Counted from the stretch's first letter, positions 41,132-54,649 are shown. The stretch is 64,000 nucleotides of DNA from Metridium senile (GCA_949775045.1 OX459102.1:4946985-5010984); one strand, 5' to 3'. The notes: a model not told the origin generated them from the letters alone. Numbers and translations are program-made.

Positions 41132-41806
41132 GAGTTGAATTTCAGATTATTGTAAAGTTTTCTATTTTTAGTTGTGGCAGGAAGGTACAGTGATTGAAAA
41201 ATGTGGAAGTCGTTCTTCTAGTTTCCCATGTAGTGTCTGCTTTCGAAATCCACCAAATCGGTATCCATGATCACCAAAAAAGAACACAAAAGAGTTTTCT
41301 AAAAATGACTATTGTTCAATTGTTTTGAGTACACTTAGAAGATCCTTATCATCGTGACCTATTGTCAAAAAATTGATAAATGAAAATATAGTGTTTTTCT
41401 TGTATGTTCGAAATAAACTGAGAAGGTATTTGAAAGTGATATTATGCAACACGACCATTTTCCGAGCGCGCGCAGTGCGTTTTTCACCCGTGTCCTTACG
41501 GCCTTGAATATTTTCGAACGCGAAAGTTTGAAAAACCAAGTGTCGCAAAAATTTGAATTGGGCTGGCAGCAATTATTTATCTGAATTCCTATCGTGAAAT
41601 CTAATTATTGAACTTCCACAAATTTTCCCTCGGTATTCGGGGAAATTTAATCACTAATTTCCCTCGAGCCATGGTATTACTTATAATTATTCATATTATG
41701 AACGTAAAATACGGGGAATGTGGGGTAATCATTGCAGGCTCTCCCTCTCCCCTCCCCTCCCCATGCCTTCCCCAATCCCTCCGGAGAGCCGCTACGCTAG
41801 CTAACG

Positions 41807-41911
41807 GAATTTACGCACAAGTTGGCTGTATCAGAAATTGAACGAGCGAGTCGACCTTGCGAGCGAGATCTAGATTTCTGATATACTAGCCAACGAGTGC
41901 GTAAATTCTGT
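41807..41911. mobile_element. Short foldback element
   Basis: The arms GAATTTACGCAC...TTGGCT...ATCAGAAAT and ATTTCTGATA...AGCCAA...GTGCGTAAATTC flank a ~35-base spacer containing GAACGAGCGAG. Confidence 0.65.
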
Positions 41912-42033
41912 ACAAATTGATGGTGTTATTTAGCCATAGTGTGTTTAAACTGACTCGGCTTAGCGGAACACCCAGGAGATTTTATTCATTTTTATTCATT
42001 TTTTTTCCCACTTCACTGTTAATGGAGCTGCAG

Positions 42034-42344
<311 letters not shown>

Positions 42345-42400
42345 CTGCTTTGACAGAAGACATTTTTGAGTTAGCTCAAATTCCATATCGTTGATTGAAG

Positions 42401-42588
42401 CAATAAACGAGCGATTTCCGTGGTTTATCGGTGTAATAAACCACGCGGGATGTTGGGAGAACACGAAAAAAGGCCTAAGAAAATCTCGAGCCTCCGGGCG
42501 AGAGATTTTCGGCCTTTTTGAGTGTTCTCCCAACATCCCAAGTGGTTTATTACACCGATAAACCACGGAAATTGCTCGTTTATTGCTT
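42401..42588. mobile_element. Foldback element with ~90-base arms
   Basis: The outer arms are AATAAACGAGC(G)ATTTCCGT and its complement. They continue through GGTTTATCGGTGTAATAAAC, GGGATGTTGGGAGAACAC and AGGCC...AAATCTC to a loop near 42495. Confidence 0.75.
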
Positions 42589-45453
42589 TTATAATATAGA
42601 AAGTGTTTCAAAAACGAAATAAAAACAAATTTAAAGAAGTTATTTTTTTTTTCATTTTGCTGATGAACAAATCAATTCTCCTGAGAATTCTCAACCATCC
42701 AATCAAATCGCTTGTTATAAGCACAAATGTACAAATCTTTCACAACTTTCAAAGCTACAAAATTATTATATTCTGCAGGTTATGTTTTCATGAAAATATT
42801 ACATTCTTTTTAAAACTTTTGGGAGAATATGGTAGATACAAGTGGAGAATGCTTCAAATCAAAGCTCTATGGATCAATGTAGCTTGCAAGCTAATGAAAC
42901 GATCGAGTTTGTTTTCAATAACATGTTTGTTAGCCGGTTCTTGTTGGGAAATCCCCGATGATTTTGGTCGTAATAATGAAGGATTTATTGACTAACATCG
43001 TTTAACCTCAAGCAGATGATATTTACTCACTACTGACATCGACATTATGTGGCTGGTCTGAGTTGAGGATTGCTTGGACATTTTTCAATCAAGTTAGATT
43101 CACCGCTAAATTCGGACAAACAGAAATCGCCATGATAGTCAGGTAATCCTGCTTTGAACAAAAAAAGATGTATTCGCCGTTGGTCAGTTATTAAATAAAT
43201 GCATTGATGAATACTTAAGATATTGACTATAGTTATATCGTAAAGCATCTGTTTTTGCAAGCTTATTTATTCAAGTGGATAATTTGTGTGCTAAACTAGC
43301 TTTGTCCGTTGGATGCCGTGTCATTCGCTTGGTTTGCATTGTGAAATTTAACTTCACTTTCTTCACTGAACAGATATCTTACTTTATCCTTTGACATCAA
43401 TAACCTAATTAGGCTGCTTTTTTGTACATTTTTCTTGCTGTTTTGTAACGTCTACGAGTATTTTATGCCTCCAGCGTAGCGTATTAAATGTACTCTTTCT
43501 TTTTAATTCAAAAACAAAACTGTCAAATATAAACTTTTTTGATCTTTTTTCGCTCTTATTCAACAATAAAAGTGACTTTTAGAACTACATGTTCTGTTTA
43601 TGTGATGCATTGAGTGTTTTTGTTGTTTTTAATTTGTTTATATCAGCTTTTTAACAAAAAGAAAATATCTACTCGACATTTTGAACGCCATTTTTCAAAA
43701 GTTAATAGGGAGCAAACAACAACTTTTTCGCTGTTCCTTCGAAACTCTCAAAACCGTGGTTTATCGGTGTAATAAACCACGGTTTTGGACCAATCAGAGC
43801 GCGCGTAATAATCAAACTATATTATAACAATCTATAGCTAACAGTGAGCCATCAACACGTTCATGCTTCGTTGATGCTGTCATTATCTATCGCAGTAGAA
43901 GACATTTTTCATATTTTTATTTTTATTATTTTATTTTATTACATTTATTATATTTTTACTTAGCGCAATAGATGGGATGTCACTGATGGCCGCATAGATT
44001 TCGAAAAAAAAAATTCAATTTTTGAGAAGTTATGAGAAGTTTGAAAAACACCACTGACAATGAGGCTAGCCGAAGGAAACAGTTCACTGAAAACATGTAA
44101 ATATTTCCAAACATACATATTCCAGTTTGCTCTTTCTGATGGTTTATTTTGTAAGATAAGGTTTTGTTTTATTTTTAAAAATCAATTGGCATTCGGTCAA
44201 TATGATATTGTTTTTGACAATTTATAGTTTAAAGTCGTTTCCTGTTTATCACTTTAAAATGTTTGTCGCGGATATATTTTAATAACATTTCATTATATAA
44301 AGTAATTTTCATATCATTTCTTGTAGTTCTATATCATTGACATAGACTTTTGTTACGAATAAATGAATATAAATACAAAACAAAGCTATAACCTTGACAT
44401 AATTCTAAGTTTTCTTGCATAAATTTAGGGCATTTACCATAATAAATACACAAAAACACCATGATGTCATGAATAAATAACAATTATCGGCACCATCTGG
44501 GAATGAGGATAACTTGTTATAATGTCTTGAAAATTAATAAAATAACACAGTAATAACAAAACTAAACGGTATGGATCTAGAATGAACAATACAGAAAAAC
44601 GCCGACTACAAGTAATACACCTGTTTTAAAAAAGGTTGTTGCAATCAAAACTACAGTGCATTCTCTAAAGCCTGCATAGGATATCGGAATTTCTTCTCTT
44701 GTTATCGATTGATTAATAGTATATTTTGGCTGTAAGTGTTTGTGTTATATGACCATAACAAGCTGCTGCAGTGGAAGTGAACATTAAAAAAAAAAGAAGT
44801 GTTAACGAGCAATAAATCATAAATTATGTTTATATTATGTTTATATAGAGGAAAGTTTTGATGATTTAAGCAAAATTACGGGTAAGGAACGAGTACTTTA
44901 AGGTAATTCAATGCATTTTTAGGCGTTTTGGGAAGATTTTGGGAGGCATGATAGGTTGGTTCCGAAGGAGGCCTGATCTATCACGATAACACGTCAGCAA
45001 ATTAGTTAATTAACTTCGATTCAACCAATCAAAACCCAACCAAAACTGATGTAATGGTTTGGTGGATTGTTTTCCGGTTAACGCCAAAGTTGTTATTATT
45101 ACCTTCATTGTTTTGATATTTGCAAGTTGTTTGTCTTGAGAGAGCTACGTGAAAAAACACTTGTCCAGTAAAACGGTGAGTTATGTTGTAGTATCATACT
45201 TTAACAATTCACAAAAAGTAGAAAAGTACCTTATTAGACTAGAAGCTTACTGTTTATTCAAAAAACTGTGCGAATCGATCAATCCACAATTAAGCTCCTA
45301 GAAAAACAAAAAATACAATAAGTCACTGATTAGACTTTACTCAAACAACTGAGTAAATCGATGCATCCAAAGTTACTGACCAAATTTAAAGCGCTAAATA
45401 GTGGTTACGCGAACAAGTGAGTAAACAATGCATCCACAGTTACTGGACAAAAT

Positions 45454-45694
45454 CTAGCCTGCGTAGCAAGCGTTTCTTTATGGGGGAACGGGAGAAAGTT
45501 GCTTTTTTGGTTGTTTTGGGATAGTTGTGTTACCGATATGGCCGCGCGAAACCTAATACGAGTACAAAAAAACTTGATATTTTGTACTCGTCTTAGGTTT
45601 CGCGCGGCCATATCTGTAACACAGCTATCCCAAAACAACCAAAAAACAACTTTCTCCCGTTTCCCCCAAAAGAAACGCTTGCTACGCAGGCTAG
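45454..45694. mobile_element. hAT-like MITE, TAGCCTGCGTAGCA family, copy 2
   Basis: The ends TAGCCTGCGTAGCAAGCG / CGCTTGCTACGCAGGCTA are inverted. The arms extend through GTTTTGGGATAG and GATATGGCCGCGCGAAACCT. Flanks GACAAAAT/GACAAAAA look like an 8-base duplication of the host 64-bp subrepeat. Confidence 0.78.
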
Positions 45695-45823
45695 ACAAAA
45701 ACCGCTAAATAGTGGTTATGCAAACAAGTGAGTAAATTGATGCATCCACAGTTACTGGACAAAAACTGCTAAATAGTGGTTACGCAAACAACTGGTCGAG
45801 TAAATCGATGCATCCACAGTTAG

Positions 45824-45965
45824 AGTACTAACACTAAAAGTGTGCAATACTTTGTACTATTTACCACTAAATAGTGTTGATTAAACAATAGAGAACAAAA
45901 GAATTTGCTTAATTTAGCAGTATTTAGTGGTATTTATGTTGCACACTTTTAGTGTTTGTACTCTA
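45824..45965. mobile_element. Foldback MITE (AGAGTACAAACACT family), copy 1
   Basis: Inverted ends AGAGTACTAACACTAAAAGT and ACTTTTAGTGTTTGTACTCT, with inner ACTATTTACCACTAAATA words. The same element sits at the equivalent place in unit 3 (50,034). Confidence 0.75.
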
Positions 45966-46046
45966 CTGGACAAAAACCGCTAAATAGTGGTTACAATACG
46001 GGGTATGCAACCAAATCATTAAAAAGTGAACATTTAAAATTGTCAA

Positions 46047-47915
46047 ACTATCCAACAGTGAGCCATCCACACGTTCAGACTTCGTTGATGTTGTCATTAT
46101 CTATCGCAGTAGAAGACATTTTTCATATTTTTATTATCTTCACGCAATAGAACGGATGTCAATATGGCCGCTACTTCATGATCTTAATTTTTTCCATTTA
46201 TATTTTAATTGACAACTTCATCAAAATTATAGATAAGCTAGAATGACATCAACAAATTAAAGGTACAGAGATTTAGACAAAAATATAAAACTTTTGAGAA
46301 GCTATGAGAATATCAAAAGTGTGAAAAGCACCACAACGAGGCTAGCAAGGAAACAGTTCACAGAACACATACAATTAAATAATGTAATTTTCATATAGAC
46401 TTTTGTTACGAAAAAATGAATTTAAAACGAAGCTATAACCTTGACAAAATTCTATGCTTTCTTGCATAAATTAAGGGCATTTACCATAATAAATACACAA
46501 AAACACCATGATGTCATGAATAAATAACAATTATCGGCACCATCTGGGAATAAGAATAACTTGTTATAATGTCTTGAAAATTCATAAAATAACTCAGTAA
46601 TAACAAAATTAAACGGTATGGATGTAGAATGAACAATACAGAAAAACGCCGACTACAAGTAATACACCTGTTTTAAAAAGGGTTGCTGCAATCAAAACTA
46701 CAGTGCACTCTCTAAAGCCTGCATAGGATGTCAGTATTTCTTCTATTGTTATCGATTTATTGATAGTATATTTTGGCTGTAACTGTTTGTGTTATATGAC
46801 CATAACAAGCTGCTGCAGTGGAAGATAAACATTTAAAAAAAAAAGAAGTGGTAACGAGCAATAAATCACAAATTATGTTTATATTATGTTTATATTGAGG
46901 AAAGTTTTGATGATTTAAGCAAAATTACGGGAAAGAAAAGAGTACTTTAAGGTAATTCAATGCATTTTTATGCGTTTTGGGGAGATTTTGGGAGGCATTA
47001 TAGGTTGGTTCCGAAGGAGGCCTGATGTATCACGATAACACGTCAGCAAATTAGTTAATTAACTTCGATTCAACCAATCAAAACCCAACCAAAACTGATG
47101 TAATGGTTTGGTGGATTGTTTCCGGTTAACGCCAAAGCGGTTATTATTACCTTCATTGTTTTATTATTTACAAGTTGTTTGTCTTGAGAGAGCTACGTGA
47201 AAAAACACTTGTCCAGTAAAACGGTGAGTTATGTTGTAGTATCATACTTTAACAATTCACAAAAACTAGAAAAGTACCTTATTAGACTAGAAGCTTACTG
47301 TTTATTCAAAAAACTATGCGAATCGATCAATCCACAATTAAGCTCCTAGAAAAACAAAACATACAATAAGTCACTGATTAGCGATTTACTCAAACAACTG
47401 AGTAAACAATGCTTCAATTTACATTTTCTATACAAAACCGCTTAATATTATACAGTTACGCAAACAACTGGGTAAGACCCCGTCTACACGGATCCGGATA
47501 CTTTTGAAACCGCATACTTTTTGATGCGAATCGGCCTATCGTCCACACGAATCCAGTGAATCCGGTCACCGAAACCGCATACTTTTACTTGAATCCTCTG
47601 GATACGCGGATTCGTGTGGACGCAAATATTTCTATGCGGTTTCAGCCGGATCGGATTCGTGTAGACGAGGCCTAAATCGATGCGTCCTAAATTACTGAAA
47701 AAAAATTAAACTGCCTGGTAGTGGCTACTCAAAAAACTGAACAAACCAAAACATCAACAGTTACTTACTGTATAATCTTTACAAAGTTAAAAAAAGAAAG
47801 GAAGAGAAAATAATGAGAAAGAAATAGTAACAAAACTAAAAAGTTTAAAGATTTTTTATCATTACGGGTCTTGCAACCAAATTATTAAAACGCAAACATT
47901 TAAAATTGTCAACCT
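46047..47915. repeat. R-family tandem unit 2
   Basis: Same word order as unit 1. It lacks the 64-bp subrepeat expansion but has a GTCTACACG MITE (47,476-47,672). A conserved CACCATGATGTCATGAATAA word is present. Confidence 0.8.
47476..47672. mobile_element. MITE with GACCCCGTCTACACG ends, TAA target duplication
   Basis: The ends GACCCCGTCTACACGGATCC and a CGGATTCGTGTAGACGAGGC-type right end are imperfectly inverted. TAA flanks both sides (47473-47475 and 47673-47675). A 3-base duplication fits PIF/Harbinger-type MITEs. Three inverted-orientation copies lie in gene B introns. Confidence 0.72.
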
Positions 47916-50262
47916 ATCTAACAGTGAGCCATCAACTCGTCCAGACTTCGTTGATGCTGTCATTATCTATGGCAATAGCAGACTTTTTTCATATTTTTAT
48001 TATCTTAAAGCAATATAACGGATGTCAAATTATGGCCGCTACTTCATGATCTTAAATGTTTGAATTTATATTTTATTTGACTACTTCATCAAAATTTTAG
48101 ATTAGCTAGAATGATATCAACAAAGGTACAGAGATTTAGAAAAACATATTAAATTTTTGAGAAGTTATGAGAAGTTTAAAAAACACCACTGACAATGAGG
48201 CTAGCAATTAAGAAAACAGTTCACTGAAAACATGTAAATCTTTCCAAACATACATATTCCTGTTTGCTCTTTCTGATGGTTTATTTTGTAAGATAAGTAT
48301 TTTTTTATTATTAAAAATCAATTGGCATTCGGTCAATATGATATTGTTTTTGACAATTTATAGTTTGAAGTCGTTTCCTGTTTATCACTTTAAAATGTTT
48401 GTCACGGATTTATTTTAATAACATTTCCGATTATATAAAGTAATTTTCATATCATTTGTTGTAGTTCTATGTCATTGAAATATACTTTTGTTACGAATAA
48501 ATGAATATAAATACAAAACAAAGCTATAACCTTGACAGAATTCTAAGTTTTCTTGCATAAATTTAGGGCATTTACCATAATAAATACACAAAAACACCAT
48601 GATGTCATGAATAAATAACAATTATCGGCACCATCTGGGAATGAGGATAACTTGTTATAATGTCTTGAAAATTAATAAAATAACACAGTAATAACAAAAC
48701 TAAACGGTATGGATCTAGAATGAACAATACAGAAAAACGCCGACTACAAGTAATACACCTGTTTTAAAAAAGGTTGTTGCAATCAAAACTACAGTGCATT
48801 CTCTAAAGCCTGCATAGGATATCGGAATTTCTTCTCTTGTTATCGATTGATTAATAGTATATTTTGGCTGTAAGTGTTTGTGTTATATGACCATAACAAG
48901 CTGCTGCAGTGGAAGATGAACATTTAAAAAAAAAGAAGTGTTAACGAGCAATAAATCACAAATTATGTTTATATTATGTTTATATTGAGGAAAGTTTTGA
49001 TGATTTAAGCAAAATAACGTGAAAGAAAAGAGTACTTTAAGGTAATTCAATGCATTTTTAGGCATTTTGGGGAGATTTTGGGAGGCATTATAGGTTGGTT
49101 CCGAAGGAGGCCTGATGTATCACGATAACACGTCAGCAAATTAGTTAATTAACTTCGATTCAACCAATCAAAACCCAACCAAAACTGATGTAATGGTTTG
49201 GTGGATTGTTTTCCGGTTAACGCCAAAGCGGTTATTATTACCTTCATTGTTTTGATATTTGAAAGTTGTTTGTCTTGAGAGAGCTACGTGAAAAAACACT
49301 TGTCCAGTAAAACGGTGAGTTATGTTGTAGTATCATACTTTAACAATTCACAAAAAGTAGAAAAGTACCTTATTAGACTAGAAGCTTACTGTTTATTCAA
49401 ATAACTATGCGAATCGATAAATCCTCAATTAAGCTCCTAGAAAAACAAAAAATACAATAAGTCATTGATTAGACTTTACTCACACAACTGAGTAAATCGA
49501 TGCATCCAAAGTTACTGACCAAATTTAAACCGCTAAATAGTGGTTACGCAAACAAGTGAGTAAACAATGCATCCACAGTTACTGGACAAAAAGCGCTAAA
49601 TAGTGGTTACGCAAACAAGTGAGTAAATTGATGCATCCACAGTTACTGGACAAAAACCGCTAAATAGTAGTTACGCAAACAATTGAGTAAATTGATGCAT
49701 CCACAGTTACTGGACAAAAACCGCTAAATAGTGGTTACGCAAACAAGTGAGTAAATTGATGCATCCACAGTTACTGGACAAAAACCGCTAAATAGTGGTT
49801 ACGCAAACAAGTGAGTAAATTGATGCATCCACAGTTACTGGACAAAAACCGCTAAATAGTAGTTACGCAAACAAGTGAGTAAATTGATGCATCCACAGTT
49901 ACTGGACAAAAACCGCTAAATAGTAGTTACGCAAACAAGTGAGTAAATTGATGCATCCACAGTTACTGGACAAAAACCGCTAAATAGTGGTTACGCAAAC
50001 AACTGGTCGAGTAAATCGATGCATCCACAGTTAGAGTACAAACACTAAAAGTGTGCAATACTTTGTACTATTTACCACTAAATAGTGTTGATTAAACAAT
50101 AGAGAACAAAAGAATTTGCTTAATTTAGCAGTATTTAGTGGTATTTATGTTGTACACTTTTAGTGTTTGTACTCTACTGGACAAAAACCGCTAAATAGTG
50201 GTTACAATACGGGGTATGCAACCAAATCATTAAAAAGCGAACATTTAAAATTGTCAAAGTAT
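47916..50262. repeat. R-family tandem unit 3 with expanded 64-bp subrepeat
   Basis: Same order as unit 1. It ends with about eight 64-base subrepeats (49,520-50,030: 'GTTACGCAAACAAGTGAGTA', 'GATGCATCCACAGTTACTGG', 'ACAAAAACCGCTAAATAGT'). Next comes the AGAGTACAAACACT MITE. Confidence 0.82.
50034..50175. mobile_element. Foldback MITE (AGAGTACAAACACT family), copy 2
   Basis: Near-identical to 45,824-45,965 and in the same R-family position, so it was duplicated along with the unit rather than inserted twice. Confidence 0.75.
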
Positions 50263-50979
50263 CTAACAGTGAGCCATCCACACGTTCAGACTCCGTTGAT
50301 GCGGTCATTATCTATCGCAGTAGAAGACTTCATATTTTTATTATCTTCACGCAATAGAACGGATGTCAATATGGCCGCTACTTCATGATCTTAATTGTTT
50401 CCATTTATATTTTAATTGACAACTTCATCAAAATTATAGATAAGCTAGAATGACATCAACAAATTAAAGGTACAGAGATTTAGACAAAAATATAAAACTT
50501 TTGAGAAGCTATGAGAATATCAAAAGTGTGAAAAACACTATAACGAGGCTAGCAAGGAAACAGTTCACAGAACATGTACACATACAATTAAATAATGTAA
50601 TTTTCATATAGACTTTTGTTACGAAAAAATGAATTTAAAACGAAGCTATAACCTTGACATAATTCTAAGTTCTCTTGCATAAATTAAGGGCATTTACCAT
50701 ACTAAATACACAAAAACACCATGATGTCATGAATAAATAACAATTATCGGCACCATCTGGAAATAAGGCTTCAGAGTGTGGACTGTAGCTTCGGCTGCGA
50801 CAATTATTTTTGTAACAGATGTATATCTATCAAAATCCTAAATAAATAACAATTATCGACACCATCTGGGAATGAGGATAATTTGTTTTGATGTCTTAAA
50901 AATTCACAGAATAACTCAGTAATAACAAAACTAAACGGTATGGATATAGAATGAACAATACAGAAACACGCCGACTACA
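50263..50979. repeat. R-family tandem unit 4, truncated
   Basis: Begins at 'CTAACAGTGAGCCATCCAC' but breaks off after 'CAGAAACACGCCGACTACAG'. It contains the 'TTCAGAGTGTGGACTGTAGC' segment shared only with the left copy (20760-20830). Confidence 0.75.
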
Positions 50980-51055
50980 GTGTTTAGGCATCTTTAAATT
51001 TGTTTCAATCCTCGTACAAAAATCATTATCTAAGGTCAGTTAGATGCCTAAACAC
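50980..51055. repeat. Short inverted repeat
   Basis: TGTTTAGGCATCT and AGATGCCTAAACA flank a ~47-base spacer at the end of the R array. Confidence 0.55.
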
Positions 51056-53045
51056 GTTGATCTGATCTATTGCTCGGAATTTCGAGCTAAGTAAAAACAA
51101 ATGAAAACTACTTATCTCGCTTTATTAGGCGTTTGTAGAAGCCCACATGTACATTTCGCACGTGCATATTTACCGGACGCCTAGTTCAGTGCTATGTGTC
51201 ACATTTGGAATATTTGCATGCTGGTGTTGTGAACACGCAATCGTTACTCCTACCCCACTGTGAGTAGTGATAACAAATGAGACGCGTGTGGTCCCTCAAT
51301 ATATTTTTTACTTCTTGGGGTCAGAGATGGTCCCATGCGCTTTGGTGTACTTTCCACCCTTGTCTGTATATAAGCCTTTTGGTATTCAACTGAATCTCAT
51401 GTCATCCCGAAAATTTCGAAGACATTTTCATATAGAGACATTAAATGATCATCCATAACATGTATTATTGCAGAAAAATAGGAATTATTTGTGTTTTGAA
51501 GGAATTTTATTGAAGACAAAACCATCCAATGTGTATATGCAATCTTGACAAACAAAGTAGACAATCATCAGCAAAACTCTGAGAGTGGGCTCCCTGTGAT
51601 ACAATTTGCATAAACCATCGTTGCTTCGCAACAAACCATTGTTTTGATCTTACAAGCGCACATTTTGATGGCATAAGTTAGTTTGGTCTTCTAGTTAACA
51701 CGGCTTTCGACCAATCAGCTCACGAGAAAATCCTCATAGTTAATGTAAACCTGATAAAAGGCTGTTTCTACTAACTCGCGCGCTGAATGGTTTAGTAGTC
51801 GCAATGACGCATCTATGAGTAAGACAGCGCGAAACAGAAATTACAGGAAGACCGAGCAGATTAAACGACTACAGGGACATAATAAAAACTAAAAGTCCAA
51901 AAAACCTCTTCTCTATGGCTGTTAGTTTTGAGCTGATTGGGTGAAGCAATAGCATTCTACAGTACGCCACTGCAGTTGCTGTCGGTCACGCGTGGTGTAA
52001 CCTTGGAAACTGAGCTTTGTTTAATTTAAGTAAAAAAAAGAGATACATCTAATTGCGAGAATGTTGTCACGGGGAAAAAAAGGACATTGGTACTTTAGTG
52101 AGAAAGGAATAACAAATGGAAAAGTTCAACTTGGGTGATCTTCTTTTATCGTTTAATTAAGGACGTTTGCGGATATCTTTCTGCGCATCCTTTCTGCGCG
52201 CGACGAAGAACCCAGAGGTGATACAAGATTGCGAGCACTGGATTGTTTTGGAGTTTAAAGCACGATATCTTGATAACGAATACAATGAAGCCATTTTTTG
52301 TTTTAAAAATGTATAAAGAATTAAAAAATGATGTGTGTGTTCAACATTTAAAGAAAATGTTATGAATATTAAAAACATACCTTTATTTGGACGCAGCTTT
52401 TAATCTTCTTCAATGAAAAGCTTCAACGAATGTTGCATACTGGTTGCAAATTGGAGCCAAAGACCAGATGTTAGTTGTATTTATTCGAGTACATGTACAT
52501 ATTTAGAGGTAATATTTATCTATAGCTTATAGAACGTTTCTTGCAATAAAATGTTTGGCAATCCATTCGGTTTTTCTACCAAAAATACGATTTTTGACGA
52601 GAAAAAGGCTGTACTTTGAGATCATCTCACTCCACAGGGAGCCCAAGCTCGTCACGTATGATGTTTTACAGTAAATGTATGGATTCGCAGAATATCCTTT
52701 CGCTGTGCCTCAAATATACAATAATAGATACTTTTTTTGACGTAGGTAGTTGTGTATAACTGTTTTCTAGTCTGTGACCGAGTTTTAGCTCAATTAGAGA
52801 GATTTTGACGAAAATACCCCAGAAAGAGAAAGAAGAAGACAAGGGTCGAAACGAATCGAGCTGAACCGAGCCGATCGATCTTATTCTCACCTAAATTCGT
52901 CTAAAGATTCAATTTGATCTTCGCTAACAGTGACAAAACGACTAATGGCAACCATTTTGTCAGAAAAGGTGATTATCAGCTGATTATCCGAGATAGCAAA
53001 CCAATCAGAGCGCGCGATTTTGTATAATCACCTTTGCATTTACAC
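51056..53045. other. Upstream region of gene B, partly paralogous to 21,000-22,150
   Basis: No gene is seen. The second half repeats the flank of gene A in order. Near 52,985-53,035 is a 'CCAATCAGAGCGCGCG' word that also occurs at 43,790. Confidence 0.5.
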
Positions 53046-53053
53046 TATAAATA
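53046..53053 (+). promoter_or_regulatory. TATA box of gene B
   Basis: TATAAATA lies 44 bases before the ATG at 53090, so transcription should start near 53,075. Gene A reads ATTAAATATC at the aligned position, with no TATA box. Confidence 0.5.
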
Positions 53054-53089
53054 TATCTATTTTGGTTTTGAAGGTTGGTAGTTACATCG

Positions 53090-53390
53090 ATGCTAAACCC
53101 CAAGGCAATTATTCTAATTGCTGTTTTTCTGGCCGACGTACATGGATATGGATGTCCTGGGACCAAAGCATCGATGTGGGGGTTTGCTTTTGAAGGAAGT
53201 GCATACTCCATTATCTCTGCTAGTGATTACCCAGCATGCCTCATCAAATGTCTATCTGACCAATCACGCTGCAGGAGTTTGTCGTACGATTACATTTCAA
53301 AATTCTGCCGACTGAGTGTTGAGTCTCGTTTGGCAAAACCAAGCTCCTTAAAGCCGAAAGCCGATAACATCTATACGGAGATGCTTGAAG
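53090..53390 (+). CDS. Gene B, signal peptide and PAN/apple-domain exon
   Basis: 100 codons plus one base, ending at a GTGAGAATC donor (phase 1). MLNPKAIILIAVFLADVHGY is a signal peptide. The mature part has Cys in CPGTKASMWGF, YPACLIKCLSDQSRCRSLSY and FCRLS, the spacing of a compact PAN/apple module, which binds proteins or glycans outside the cell. The frame stays open through KPSSLKPKADNIYTEMLE, unlike gene A. It joins in phase to the TSP1 exons downstream. The product is predicted to be secreted, roughly 310 residues with three TSP1 repeats. Confidence 0.72.
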
Positions 53391-53870
53391 GTGAGAATCT
53401 TTGATGACATCGTGATTTAGTAATTTTTGTTGGTTGGTTGGTTGGTTGGTTGGTTATTCAGATTATTTCATTATTTCTTTAATAAATTTGATTGATTTTT
53501 TGTAATAGATCGGGATGAACAATCCCAGGGACTGTGATCCAGTGTAGAACTCTTTATGATAGCGGTTTCGTTTTTGTGAAATATTAAAATATCTCTCCTG
53601 ACTGAAAGTTGAAGCTTAATTTTGACGAAATATATTGGAGCATAAAAAGTCAGTGTCGATTGTGATTAATCCGGCACAAGCAAGTCTTACCTTTATTTTC
53701 GATTTTCGGCGTATGCAGCGATTATATTGAAACCAGGCTTAAGCCAACATTGCGGGCAGTGGTGTTAATCGAGTAAACGGTAGTTTAATCTTCTCCCCCT
53801 TAGCGAATATTTGACATCATGCAAAACATTTCGTCAACTTATGAATATATTTATATATTGTTTATGTCAG
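53391..53870 (+). other. Gene B intron 1
   Basis: Contains a short (GGTT)n run (53430-53456). No other structure is recognised. It ends at the TTTATGTCAG acceptor of the first TSP1 exon. Confidence 0.4.
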
Positions 53871-54047
53871 GTCCAATCAATGGTATGTGGGCGAGTTGGG
53901 GCAGTTGGGGCATTTGCTCAGGCAATTGTGTTGGCGATACACGATCACGAAGTCGTACCTGTTCCAATCCTCCCCCGGCCAATGGTGGGAGCATTTGTCT
54001 TGGTGCAGCCTCTGATTTTGAGTCTTGTTTACACCCAAGCTGCCCAG
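53871..54047 (+). CDS. Gene B TSP1 exon 1
   Basis: 177 bp, phase 1 at both ends, between TTTATGTCAG and GTGAGTGATT. It encodes a full thrombospondin type-1 repeat: MWASWGSWGICSGNC (W-x-x-W-x-x-W), the TRSRSRTC Arg-ladder strand, and Cys spacing to CLHPSCPG, six Cys in all. TSP1 repeats bind glycans and matrix proteins in secreted or cell-surface proteins. A symmetric exon can be duplicated without frame change, and that has happened here. Confidence 0.85.
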
Positions 54048-54454
54048 GTGAGTGATTTGAAGATTGATTGGTGGACTGATTGATTGATTGATTGTTCTGT
54101 CGTAACAAAGATATGCCTATTGTTCTGTTGCAATCTCTACTTGTTAAAAAAAAGAAAACAAATCTCGCGCACTAATCAAAGTCTTTTGTTACTTCTTATA
54201 TACAATACCATATATGGTAATGGAATTGTTTTCAAGATTGCATACGGTATCTTTGATACGTACATTTGACTTTTCCATAAGCGACCACGATCGTACCAGG
54301 AGAAAGTGTGTGCTTACAAGAGATTGTATCTGTATCTGTTACTGTATCGTAACTCTTTGTTTGGTATATGTTTCCGCCATGCACGGTATCTCTAAATATC
54401 CTAGCTTTTTCACCGCTCGATTAGGGCCAAGGCATCACTTATGCTGCTACTCAG

Positions 54455-54649
54455 GCCTCGTCTACACGAATCCGATCTGGCTAAACCGCATAGAAATATT
54501 TGCGTCCACACGAATCCGCGTATCCGGAGGATTCAAGTAAAAGTATGCGGTTTCGGTGACCGGATTCACTGGATTCGTGTGGACGATAGGCCGATTCGCA
54601 TCAAAAAGTATGCGGTTTCAAAAGTATTCGGATACGTGTAGACGGGGTC
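54455..54649. mobile_element. GTCTACACG MITE in gene B intron, copy 1
   Basis: Flanked by TCA on both sides (54452-54454 and 54650-54652). Inverted relative to the copy at 47,476. Copies at 56,807 and 59,159 came along with the 2,352-bp duplications. Confidence 0.72.

Larger units (their letters stand above)
43840..46046. repeat. R-family tandem unit 1
   Basis: Starts at 'CTAACAGTGAGCCATCAAC'. It includes 'CTCTTTCTGATGGTTTATTT', 'CAATTATCGGCACCATCTGG', 'AATGAACAATACAGAAAAAC', 'GAAGGAGGCCTGAT', 'AAACGGTGAGTTATGTTGTA' and 64-bp subrepeats ('CTACTGGACAAAAACCGCTA'-like). It carries two MITE insertions. No conserved ORF. Confidence 0.8.

Noticed and set aside
50980..51055. Short inverted repeat considered as a tRNA or structured RNA
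   Set aside because: No A/B boxes, anticodon arm or conserved loop; simply two complementary 13-base words.
53811..54083. Alternative 90-codon frame overlapping the TSP1 exon, and its antisense 85-codon frame
   Set aside because: The TSP1 frame has domain, splice sites and phase; these are shadows of it.
54214..54641. 108- and 66-codon frames repeated every 2,352 bases
   Set aside because: They run through a MITE and intron sequence; recurrence is due to the tandem duplication, not conservation.
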